From the NCBI GenBank assembly GCA_030411725.1, contig MU839845.1, positions 186,001 through 250,000 on the forward strand: a stretch of DNA of 64,000 nucleotides, given 5' to 3'. The notes under the pieces are model-generated. The model had not been told where the DNA came from. It made no database searches and saw only the letters and a list, made by a program, of their open reading frames with translations. The position numbers and the translations under genes were made by a program. Positions within the stretch are counted from its first letter, which is position 1, and the number at the start of each line of letters is the position of its first letter. Source of the stretch: Echria macrotheca. Taxonomy: Eukaryota; Ascomycota; Sordariomycetes; Sordariales; Schizotheciaceae. Of this stretch, positions 10,300-19,314 are shown piece by piece.

Positions 10300-11373
10300 C
10301 TAAAACCTCAACTTGGGCAACACAAAAACTACCAAAACAAGCACAACCATCAACCCATAAATCTGCGCATAAAGCCTCATGCGCCCCCACCACCCCTCGC
10401 CCTCGGTCATCCTCGTCAGCATCCCCATCCGTCGCGAGACAGCATCCATGCCCTCGCCCGTCTTATTCATCCCCCTGCCCGCCCTGTCGACGACGTCCTT
10501 ATCCTCGTCGAGGGACGCCGACAGGGCCTGGGACGAAGCCTTCAGGTCCGATGCCAGTCTCAGGATGGATTCCGAGAGGGCGTCCTGTTCGGCGCGTTGG
10601 TGGTCGAGGATTGCTTCTTCTGTTCTTGTTGCCATGTCTGTTGTTGTTGCGGTGGTGCCGGGGGAGCGGCGGTCGCCGAAGAGGGCGGATGTATATGTCT
10701 TTTCTGATGGGGGCTGGTTCGGACCTCCTCGTGCGCGGAGGGTTTGTGTCGTCGTCGTCGTCGTGGGTGGTGATGATAATGACAAAAGTTCTGACGCTGG
10801 CTGTGGTTCTGCTGGTTCTGGTTTCGTCTCAGGATTCTCTTGCAGAGGCGTCTCCAGCATATCAGGTATCGGATCCTGACTCTCCAACCCCTCATCCACC
10901 TCCTCCTCGGGCGCTACATCCGGCGACCTCGTCGAGTCCAGACTCTCGCTCGGCGTCGCAATGATCTCGGCCAGTATATCCTCGCCCTCGTCCTCATCCC
11001 CCGAAGTATCCCCCGCCTCTTTGTCACTATCGTCCCTCGTCGCAAGCTCGGCCAGATCGCCCAGCCGGTCGGAAATCTGCTCGAGCGTTTCTCGTTTCCG
11101 GTTCAGGTCCGACTGTAGCTCCTGGCGGCGGGCGTGGATCTTAACCGCCAGCGCATCCTGTTCGAGTTTTGTCAGAAGCGACTGGGCGTAGCGCACGTTC
11201 TGCAGCGCCTTCTGGCGGTCGAACTCGCTCGCGCGCAGGCGGGCCTCGCGCTCGGCGTCGGCGCGCAGGATGCTCTGCTGTAGTCGGGAGAGCAATCGGT
11301 TCAGGTCCGTCAGCGGGTCGGCCTGCCGCGCCGTCGGGGTCGCCGCGGCCACGCCGTGTATTAATCGCACCAT
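10300..11373 (-). CDS. USE1-type SNARE (ER-Golgi retrograde traffic)
   Basis: A single exon of 357 residues. The N-terminus (about 20-125) is a predicted coiled coil (DLNRLLSRLQQSILRADAE and following). An acidic, low-complexity middle follows, then a SNARE-like heptad region (about 270-330), and a C-terminal membrane anchor (YGLMVVLVLVVFVLP, about residues 338-352) leaving only a few residues outside. This architecture matches the USE1/SLT1 family of tail-anchored Q-SNAREs, which act with Sec20, Ufe1 and Sec22 in COPI vesicle fusion with the ER. The middle is longer than in human USE1, as is usual in filamentous fungi. It shares a 403-bp divergent promoter with the NDUFAF7 homolog. Another tail-anchored SNARE is possible, but the N-terminal coiled-coil pattern favours USE1. 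Confidence 0.75.
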   Translation of the reverse strand: MVRLIHGVAAATPTARQADPLTDLNRLLSRLQQSILRADAEREARLRASEFDRQKALQNVRYAQSLLTKLEQDALAVKIHARRQELQSDLNRKRETLEQISDRLGDLAELATRDDSDKEAGDTSGDEDEGEDILAEIIATPSESLDSTRSPDVAPEEEVDEGLESQDPIPDMLETPLQENPETKPEPAEPQPASELLSLSSPPTTTTTTQTLRARGGPNQPPSEKTYTSALFGDRRSPGTTATTTDMATRTEEAILDHQRAEQDALSESILRLASDLKASSQALSASLDEDKDVVDRAGRGMNKTGEGMDAVSRRMGMLTRMTEGEGWWGRMRLYAQIYGLMVVLVLVVFVLPKLRF

Positions 11374-11776
11374 GTTGTGTTATTTTTTGTTTGGAAATAA
11401 ATCGTCGTGGACGGTAAAGCGAGGGGCCACTTGTTCTGGAACGGGAAGCTCGCCAAGATCGGAGCTTGGTGGTCTTGGCAACGTGTCTGACATCACCGGA
11501 TAACCCTAACCCTATATCTGTAAATTTGCTGCTCAGAGAAATCTATCGCCGGGATACCTCATCTTCAATTGAAGCTTCGAATTCCTCAAGGACAGTCACC
11601 GTGTCAATCTGTGTTGAGTGGAAGCCAGTGTGTCCTTATCAAGGGTTAGGGTGCCGTAGCCTTGCTGAGTGTGCCGCAGGTCGGAGCTCCTTCTCCCACT
11701 ATCTCGTCGCACCTCCAATTTCCAATTTCCATCCCCCAACACCGAGATGCACATATAGACCCGCACATCGCCTTCA
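11374..11776. promoter_or_regulatory. Divergent promoter with two telomere-like boxes
   Basis: The 403-bp bidirectional region between the SNARE gene and the NDUFAF7 gene carries TAACCCTAACCCT at 11501-11513 and GGGTTAGGG at 11643-11651, in opposite orientations. Such teloboxes are bound by Tbf1/Teb1-type Myb factors in yeasts; a role here is inferred. Confidence 0.55.
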
Positions 11777-13452
11777 ATGAGGTCGGCCGTGCCTCGGGCT
11801 CTGCGCCGCGCTGCCGGGCGTCCGCTCGGCGGGCCGGGCGCGCTCCCAACCACTCTGCAGGGCTCGAGACGCATTGCATTCACCAAAACCCGGGGCCCCA
11901 ACCCGTTGTTCTTTTATTCTGGAGCAAGGCTGTCCTCGTCCACAGCTGTCCAGCCCGACCACGACCCCGAGCGACAATGGTCGACACCGCTGGCCAAACA
12001 GCTGGCCGAGGCCATCTCGGCCACGGGCCCGGTCCCGCTGGCCAGCTTTATGCGCATGTGCTTGACGGCCGACGTGGGCGGCTACTACACGGGCGCGATA
12101 GAGGACGGCCGCGACCAGTTCGGGCTCAAGGGCGACTTCGTCACGTCGCCCGAGATCTCGCAGGCCTTCGGGGAGCTGGTCGGCATCTGGTTTGTGGCCG
12201 AGTGGATGGCCCAGGGCCGCCAGACGACGGGCGTCGAGCTGATCGAGGTCGGCCCCGGCCGCGGCACGCTGATGGACGACATGCTGCGCACCATCCAAAA
12301 CTTTCCCGCCATGGCTAACAGCATCGACGCCGTCTACATGGTCGAGGCGAGTCCGAAGCTGCGTGAAGCCCAGAAAGCGCTTCTCTGCGGTCCTGATGCG
12401 ACCATGACCGAGTCCAAGGTCGGATATCATAGCATCTGCAAGTACATGTCGGTGCCCATCGTGTGGACGGATACCATCAAGTCGATTCCCAACTGTAGGT
12501 TTTTTTTTTATTCATGGCGCCTGTATACAGACAGAATACTAATCTGCCAAAAGCCGCCGACAAAATGCCCCTGATAGTGGCGCACGAATTCTTCGACGCC
12601 CTCCCCATCCACGCCTTCCAGTGCGTCGACGTGCCCGCTACGCAATCCCACCCCCCGGAGGACGGCGACAAATCCTCCCCCTCGTCCAAGACAAGCCAGC
12701 CAACCCGCCAGTGGCGCGAGCTCCTCGTCTCGCCCACCCCGCCGGGCTCAAACCACGAGTCCCTCAACACGCCCGCCTCGCAGTCGCGCGACACGCCCCC
12801 GCCCGACTTCCAGCTGACCGTCGCCAAGGCACCCACCCGCCACGCCCTGTACCTGCCCGAGTCCTCGCCGCGCTACCGCGGCATCAAGTCCCGCGTCGGC
12901 CCGGGCGCCCTCATCGAGATCTGTCCCGACGCGGCCCTGTACGCCGGCGACTTCGCCGCGCGCATCGGCGGGTCCGCGAAGCATCCCAAACCAAAACCGT
13001 GCGGGGCCGCGCTGATTTTAGATTATGGACCGGGCGACGGGTCCGTCCCGACGAACTCGCTCCGCGGCATCCGACGGCACAGACGTGTCTCCCCTTTTGC
13101 CGAGCCGGGGCTGACGGATCTTAGTGCGGATGTGGATTTCGCGGGCATCGCCGAGTCGGCGTTGAAGGCTAGCGAGGGTGTCGAGGTCCACGGGCCGGTG
13201 GAGCAGGCTGCGTTCTTGTTGAGTATGGGCATCCAGGAGCGGGCTGAGCAGCTTGTGCTGGCCGCCGCCGCGAAGGGTAAGGATAAGGACGGGGACGACG
13301 GGAGGTATGCCGAGGATGTGGAACGGGCTTGGAAGAGGCTTGTTGATCGGGGCCCGGGGGGGATGGGGAAGGTGTATAAGGCTTTGGCCATCTTGCCTGA
13401 GAATGAGGGCCGGCGGAGGCCGGTTGGGTTCGGGGGGGATGTTGACGTTTGA
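11777..13452 (+). CDS. NDUFAF7/MidA-family mitochondrial protein arginine methyltransferase
   Basis: Exons 11777-12494 and 12554-13452 join in phase 1 and give 538 residues. The first 50 residues are Arg/Ala-rich and lack acidic residues up to the mature start, which fits a mitochondrial presequence. The MidA (DUF185) methyltransferase domain follows. GGYYTG and GDFVTSPEISQAFGELVG are family hallmarks, VELIEVGPGRGTLMDDML (about 154-171) is the SAM-binding glycine loop, and IVAHEFFDALPIHAFQ and LTADVDF-like segments come later. In animals NDUFAF7 dimethylates an arginine of the complex I subunit NDUFS2 in the matrix, an early assembly step; the same role is likely here. A Ser/Thr/Pro-rich insertion (about residues 262-310) enlarges the fungal protein. 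Confidence 0.92.
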
Positions 13453-13655
13453 CCCTTTATGTCGTTTGATAGATATGTGAAGGGGTGGGTGGGTGTATAA
13501 TACGGAGTAGGGAGATGGAGTCGGGGGTTATTCTAATCTCACTTTGTCTTGTTGATTTTACTTTTGAGCGATGTGGTTGGTCTGTATCCATCCAGTCCAG
13601 GAAGAAGGAATTATATCTCCTCTCCTCTCTCTAGAATTAGTGCACCAGTTGACTT

Positions 13656-13683
13656 GTATCCATATCCATATCCATATCCATAT
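13656..13683 (+). repeat. (CCATAT)n microsatellite
   Basis: Four to five consecutive CCATAT hexamers in the 3' region of the NDUFAF7 gene. Confidence 0.85.
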
Positions 13684-13791
13684 GCTACCATTGCAGTCAT
13701 GTACACATACCGGTATTCCGCATTCGCAGACTCGACCCAGGGTAGGTTGGCGTCAGAACACGTATTTTTTTCTGGATGAAAAGTAAAGACA

Positions 13792-13828
13792 TCCAAGACG
13801 TCCAAGACGTTCAAGACGTGTCCAAGAT
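13792..13828 (+). repeat. TCCAAGACG minisatellite
   Basis: Four near-identical copies of a 9-bp TCCAAGACG unit in tandem, with 1-2 bp spacers. Confidence 0.8.
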
Positions 13829-14426
13829 AGGGTACCTAGAGTAGTTACACGTAGCTAGACGAAAAGAAAAGAAAAAACAAGCACCGGCCTATTTTGTCTG
13901 ACACACACCTCACCCAGCTGCTTGGATGAGAACAACTCGAGGGCACCGCACCGCACCGCGTAGAACTAATCTAGGTATCCTTCTTGAGAGCTATCCTCCC
14001 ACGCACGCCTCCTGGTTTCCTGGTTTCCTGGTTGAGAATGGGACCCTAGAGTAGACCTAGATCTAGACCTAAACCTTGTGACTACTGGTCATATGCCAGT
14101 ACGATCTGGGCCAGGGCCAGGCCCCAGGATCGTGACTAACCTAAATCTAAACGTAGACCTAAGTCTAGACTTAGTCGAGATATTCCACTGTCCGTCACAC
14201 CGAATGCCATCATTCATACACCGATGTACACACACAAGAACACAACAGAAACGCTATTGATGCATACCAGAGACCAGAGAGACCAGATACATAACATCCG
14301 ACACAGAGACAAAGTCCCAATCCAACGACGCCTGCCTCCCTCTTTTTTCCCTTTCCTCCTCTACCTCCTCCCTCTTCCTCTCTGAAACTAATACAATACA
14401 CGAGAAATCTTCAGACAAACATTAAA

Positions 14427-16229
14427 CTATTTCCTCCCCTTGACCAGATTCGACTCCTCCTCGCTCCCCTCGTCATCCGAGAATTTATCACCGTCCTCGC
14501 CCACGGCGAAAATGGTCTCCCCATCCAGCGACTCCCTATGCGGACTCACCGCTCTCCTCGTCTGAGACTGCGACGCCCCAGGCGGGTTCGACCGCAACGG
14601 CTGCGGCGCCTGTGAGGATGCGCCCTGGCCGGCAGTCTGCGTCGCCCCGTTCTGCGGCTTCGTTCCGACATTCGCCTCCTCGTCGTCCGAGTCGTCGGGG
14701 TTGCCAATGTCCAGGTTGGCAATCTCAAAAGTCCCGTCATCTTCCTGAGCAATCTCGTCACTCATGGCAAAACGGCGGTTGTTGGCCGTGGGACGCCACA
14801 CATAGGCAACCCAGGCGACGTCGGCAAAGTAAACCAGATTCAGCCACCCATCCAGAATGAACCACCGACTCTTCCAGTGAAACGGCACATAGCCGGGATC
14901 GCGAGCCGAGGCAAACGAGAACGAGTTGAAGAAGAAGAACGCAAAGATGACGAGAATCGAAAGCAGGATGCACCACCACAGCTTCCGGTACATGTTCCAC
15001 TTGACGTGCTGCTTGCGCTCCTTTAGGTCCTTGATGGTAAGGTTGAGCGAGTTGAGCGTCCACACGTAAAAGGCTGTCAGTGTGCCGGCGAGCGGGAGCA
15101 CAATCAGCAAAACAAACGGCCCGGCGCTGTCGGGCGTGACCAGTAAGCTGGTGACAGCGTAGACAATACCAAAGATGAAGTGGACAATAGCCAGCCACCG
15201 GACGTAGATCATGGTCCGTCCTAGAGTGTGCTTCACCACGCCGTACCCCATGCATACGATCAGCAGCAGGAAGAACGAAAACGAATTGCGTCCGGCGTTC
15301 AGCACGGCTACCACGATGAGCAGTACCCGGGAGCCGACATTGGAGCCGTTTCGGTTGAGGTAGTCTAGAACGTGGGTCAGTCTAGTAAAACTGGGACGAA
15401 GGGCCGAACGAACCGTAAAAGCCCCATGTCATCAACATCTCGATAACCAGGAAGATCAGGATCGCTGTTATGTAATTCTGCACGGCCAGGATATCCGACC
15501 GATGCTGAAAGTAGAGAAACCCCCAGAAAACCAACACGAGGGCATAGAGGATCGTAATGCCGCCGTAGAAGGGCAGCTTGGGAATCTGGGTAGCCGGAAG
15601 CTCGCCGTAGGCATTGCGGAACTCGACCACGGCCTCATACTTGTCGGCGCTGAACCCGAACGTCAAGACGCAAAAGTAGCCCGTCTTCTTGATGGGATAT
15701 GTAATCGGAGTCGAGCTCTTGAGATGCATGGCTCGGGTAAGGATAAGATTGTTCGAGAGATCCGTGGCGTTGGGTGCCAGGATGAACTCGCCCACATCCG
15801 TCTGGTTGCAGTGTCCGGCGCCGACGGCCTGGTCGTCGCAGATCTCGATCTTGGTGTCGGCACCCGATGGAAGAACACCCACATAGTCCAGGTCCATCCA
15901 TTCGACCATCAACAGACTGACGACGGGGTCGTCGCCGCCGTCCTTGCCGGTATCGGTAAACTTGACGCTGATGAACGGATCGACCGGGCCGCCCCATGCG
16001 CTCTTGCTATACATTCCTGGAAACCGTCTGTCAATAAAGTGCCTCTCCGAAAGATCCGAGATTCCTACCGGCGCATCGTTGCCTGTTGTCCGGCGTCTCG
16101 TCCTGTATCCAGCCCGTTAGTCGAGCCCCTGTCATGTTCCCACAGCCCACTCACCAGCTTGACCTCCAGCGCCCGCGCTGTCCATACTGACAGAACCAGC
16201 AGGAAGAAAACCTGCGTCCAACTCCGCAT
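14427..16229 (-). CDS. PTM1/TMEM87-type lung seven-transmembrane protein
   Basis: Four coding exons (16155-16229, 16069-16102, 15414-16016, 14427-15364) give 549 residues with consistent phase. Exon 1 is a signal peptide (MRSWTQVFFLLVLSVWTARA). Exon 2 is only 34 nt. The lumenal domain (about 37-175) contains GMYSKSAWGGPVDPF and cysteines typical of the Lu7TM/GOLD-like fold. Seven hydrophobic helices follow (from YGGITILYALVLVFWGFLYF onward), then an acidic, Ser/Gln-rich cytosolic tail of about 115 residues. Yeast PTM1 and human TMEM87/GPR107 relatives reside in the Golgi and endosomes and act in retrograde transport. The third intron (15365-15413) uses an unusual GTTCGT donor but restores the conserved WGFYDYLNRNG junction. 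The gene is divergent from the cyclophilin gene. Confidence 0.9.
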
Positions 16230-16675
16230 TGTGATGGTGATGTGCAGAAGGCGGGTGTTTTCGTGCTTCAGCTGGCCAAAGCCGCAAACGTGTCTCGTTG
16301 CAGGATGCCAAGAGGCTCAGCGGCGCAACATGGATATGTCCCCGGAATGGGGCTGCGGCGTCGGTGATGAGCCAATCGAGTGCAGTTGGGTGGGTGGGCG
16401 TGCTTGTCGAGAAAGCGTTGTGATGTTGTGGAAGAGAACACGGAGCCTGACCTTGGTGGCCAGTTGAAGCTTAAACGTCAGGGAATCCAATTGATAGCGG
16501 CAGCAGTGACCCGCATTTCGTGTCCTGGACTCCTGGACTCCTGGCCCGACCACCCCTGCTGCCTGCCGCCACCGATAAGATAGGTAGCCGTGGCTCGTCG
16601 CAGCTGCATTCAGCAAATCATCAATTGCTTTCGAGATCGCTTCTTTTTTTGTCCCTCCTTCTTCAGCAACCGGCC
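16230..16675. promoter_or_regulatory. Divergent promoter, PTM1-type / CYP60 genes
   Basis: A 446-bp region between two divergent start codons. It contains a triple CCTGGACTCCTGGACTCCTGG-like stretch near 16523-16543 and a polypyrimidine tract just before the cyclophilin ATG. No protein gene is supported. Confidence 0.45.
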
Positions 16676-18496
16676 ATGGGCAAGGGAACCGACAAGCTCT
16701 ACATCACACACTCGGAGTGGTCATCATCGGACGCATACGGCGCCAGTGTCGGTGCCAATGCCGGGTCCAAGGCAGCGAAGCGCTCGGGCGCAGGCGGAGC
16801 AAGCTTCAAGCGGCTCCCCTTCAACTTTTGCGCCGCCAGCCTCCAGCCCTTCAAGAACCCCGTGTGCACCGCCGACGGCACTATTTTCGATGTAGAAGTC
16901 ATCTCGGCCTGGCTCGAAAAGCACCAAACCAACCCCGTCAACGGCCAGCCGCTGGCGGCCAAGGACCTCATCAAGCTCAACTTTGCGCGCAACGCCGACA
17001 CTTCCTCCACGGCCGACCCCAACCGAAACGGCGGCGCCGGCGCGACCGATGGCAAGGGCGACTATATTGACCCTGTCAGCTTCAAGGTCTTTACCGACAA
17101 CACGCACATCGTCGCCATCCGCCATGGCACCTACGCCAACGTCTTCGCCTGGGACACGGTCGAGCGCATGAACATCAAGGCCAAGATGTGGCGCGATCTC
17201 GTGGACGACGTCGAGTTTGGTCGGCGCGATATTATCACGCTACAGGACCCCCAGAACGCCGCGAGCCGTGATCTGAGCCAGTTTAAATATCTACGCGACG
17301 GCGAGGACGCGCTGCCGACGCCGGAACAAGCAGCCGAGCGGCGCGAGGGGTCCGTCAACGTGGCCGCCCTGGGGCGGATCGGCGAGAAGGTGCTCCGCGC
17401 CAAGGAGGCGGTCGAGCGGGCGCGCAAGGAGCGCGAGGCCGGCGGCGATGTCAACCGCACGACCAAGTCCCTGGTCAAGACCGCAACCACCTCCGCCGTC
17501 CGCGCGAGTATGATTCAGGAGAAAAAGCTCGCGCCCAACGCGGCAACCTACACCACGGGCAAAGCGGCCGCGTCGTTCACATCCACCGGCCTCACCCCGT
17601 CCACATCAGGCGAGCGCGCGGTGCTGACAGACGAGGAATGGATGCTCAAGCCGCGCCGCGTCAAGAACAAGGGCTACGCCCGCCTCGAGACCTCGCACGG
17701 CGACCTGACGCTCGAACTATACCCCGAAACGGCGCCCAAAGCGGTATGGAATTTCATCAAGCTAGCCGAGCGCGGCTACTACCGCGACGTTCCCTTCCAC
17801 CGGTCCATCCGCAACTTCATGATCCAAGGCGGCGACCCGACCGGCACCGGGCGCGGCGGCACCTCGGTCTGGGGCAACACCTTTGCGGACGAGCTCGAGG
17901 GTCCGCTGACGCACGACGGGAGGGGCGTCGTGAGCATGGCGAACAAGGGCAAAAACACGAACAGCTCGCAGTTTTTTATCACCTACCGTGCCGCGAAGCA
18001 CCTGGATCGGAAGCATACCATCTTTGGGCGTGTTGTCGATGGGAGTGATACTACCCTGACGAAAATGGAGGCGGTCCCCGTGGAGGAGGGGACGAACAGG
18101 CCGCTGACGGATATTGTGATTAAGGACGTCGTTGTGTTTCTCGATCCGTTTGAGGAGTTTCTGAAGGAGAGGAACCAGAAAGAGGGGGAGGAGAAGGTGC
18201 GGTCCGAAATTCAGAGGAGGGGCGGGACTGAGGATGATCGGACTACGTGGACGGGGAAGAGGATACGTCCTTCTGGTGGTGGTGGTGGCGGTGGTGGTGG
18301 GAGGGGGGTAGAAGAGGCGGGTTCGGCGGCTGGGGGGGTGGGAAAGTATCTTAGGGCTGCTATGGAGGAGCAGCAGCAGCAGCGGGAGGGGGGAGGCCAA
18401 AAGAATGGGGGGTTGGATGAGTGGGAGCAGCAGGGGGAAGAACAGCCTAGGAAAAAGGTCAAGACGGGCGGGTTTGGGAATTTTGATGGGTGGTGA
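16676..18496 (+). CDS. PPIL2/CYP60-type cyclophilin with U-box
   Basis: An intronless 606-residue protein from the ATG at 16676 (an earlier in-frame methionine at 16520 lies in the promoter). The N-terminal U-box-like region (about 40-150) has FNFCAASLQPF, PVCTADGTIFD and DPVSFKVFTDNTHIVAI, as in PPIL2/Cyp60, a spliceosome-associated ubiquitin ligase. A coiled, charged linker follows. The cyclophilin domain (about 333-500) has catalytic-site residues in FHRSIRNFMIQGGD and SQFFITY. The position equivalent to CypA Trp121 is histidine (HLDRKHTIFG), so weak cyclosporin binding is expected; other PPIL2 proteins also lack tryptophan there. The C-terminus is Gly- and Gln-rich with a basic KKVK motif, consistent with the nucleus. 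Confidence 0.95.
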   Translation: MGKGTDKLYITHSEWSSSDAYGASVGANAGSKAAKRSGAGGASFKRLPFNFCAASLQPFKNPVCTADGTIFDVEVISAWLEKHQTNPVNGQPLAAKDLIKLNFARNADTSSTADPNRNGGAGATDGKGDYIDPVSFKVFTDNTHIVAIRHGTYANVFAWDTVERMNIKAKMWRDLVDDVEFGRRDIITLQDPQNAASRDLSQFKYLRDGEDALPTPEQAAERREGSVNVAALGRIGEKVLRAKEAVERARKEREAGGDVNRTTKSLVKTATTSAVRASMIQEKKLAPNAATYTTGKAAASFTSTGLTPSTSGERAVLTDEEWMLKPRRVKNKGYARLETSHGDLTLELYPETAPKAVWNFIKLAERGYYRDVPFHRSIRNFMIQGGDPTGTGRGGTSVWGNTFADELEGPLTHDGRGVVSMANKGKNTNSSQFFITYRAAKHLDRKHTIFGRVVDGSDTTLTKMEAVPVEEGTNRPLTDIVIKDVVVFLDPFEEFLKERNQKEGEEKVRSEIQRRGGTEDDRTTWTGKRIRPSGGGGGGGGGRGVEEAGSAAGGVGKYLRAAMEEQQQQREGGGQKNGGLDEWEQQGEEQPRKKVKTGGFGNFDGW

Positions 18497-19314
18497 ACTG
18501 TTGACATATTGACCTATTGTTGACTTGGGAGAGAAGATTAAAAGGGCTCAGGCGTGGCGTTTGGCGTACGGTGCCTAGGTATATATATGATAGAAATATA
18601 CCCAAGGTGTGTGGAAAGGAAAGGGGAGGGAATAGTAGATTATGAAATGTGTGACTGGAAATGGTGCTGCTGGATGAATGAGTGAGTGAGTGAGTGGGTT
18701 TGTAGACTACCTAAGATACAACAATACTTGACAGTGTGGGAGATGATGGGAGAAAACATGGATGGGGGTGGGAACTATGTGGGAACTACGGAATACCTCC
18801 GGTTTATGAACATAGAAACCACCGAGGGTACCAAGGAGAGGAGGGACGACAGTAACAATGGAGAGCGCGAATAGACTACCTAGGTGGGTAAGCAGGGAAT
18901 CCTTAACCCGCCGACATCCACAACATAAAACACCAAAGCTATTTATCCTCTGCACTCGTCCGTCATCAGAAAGATCCATCTAAAACGTAGTATAAACACA
19001 ACGGGAGGGGATATCTTTCTAACAAAACCAACGCTAACCCATAAGCCCTTTCCTTTCCTATCCATCCATCCATCCATCCATCCATCCATCCATCCATCCA
19101 TTTTATCGTCTCTGTGTGCGACATCGCATTTCTCTAACCGCCTTTTCTTTTGTAATAGAGAGGAAACAAAACCCCTCGATTGGTATCAACCCATCCATCA
19201 ACCGATAGTATATATATAAGAAAAAAGTCATTCCTTTTTTTCTCCCCCCTCCAGGTCCCTAGATTGCTCTCCTTTTCTGACATCAAATATATATACTCCC
19301 AACAAACAAATACC
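18497..19314. other. Intergenic, convergent 3' ends
   Basis: 3' regions of the cyclophilin gene and the Zn-cluster regulator. It contains a GAGT tetramer run near 18679-18694 and the CATC microsatellite at about 19061-19098. No gene is supported. Confidence 0.6.
19061..19098 (+). repeat. (ATCC)n microsatellite
   Basis: About nine to ten consecutive ATCC/CATC tetramers in the convergent intergenic region. Confidence 0.9.

Larger units (their letters stand above)
13453..14426. other. Intergenic with several short tandem repeats
   Basis: Convergent 3' region. It holds a CCATAT hexamer array (about 13656-13683), TCCAAGACG 9-mers (13792-13828), TTTCCTGG units (about 14008-14032) and degenerate TAGACCTAGATC-like motifs (about 14050-14175). 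No gene is supported. Confidence 0.6.

Noticed and set aside
11774..12430. 218-codon minus-strand frame across the NDUFAF7 gene
   Set aside because: Antisense shadow of a GC-rich exon with strong codon bias.
16520..16675. Upstream extension of the cyclophilin frame
   Set aside because: The 52 extra codons lie in the promoter and leader. The family start MGKGTDKLYITHSEW is at 16676.
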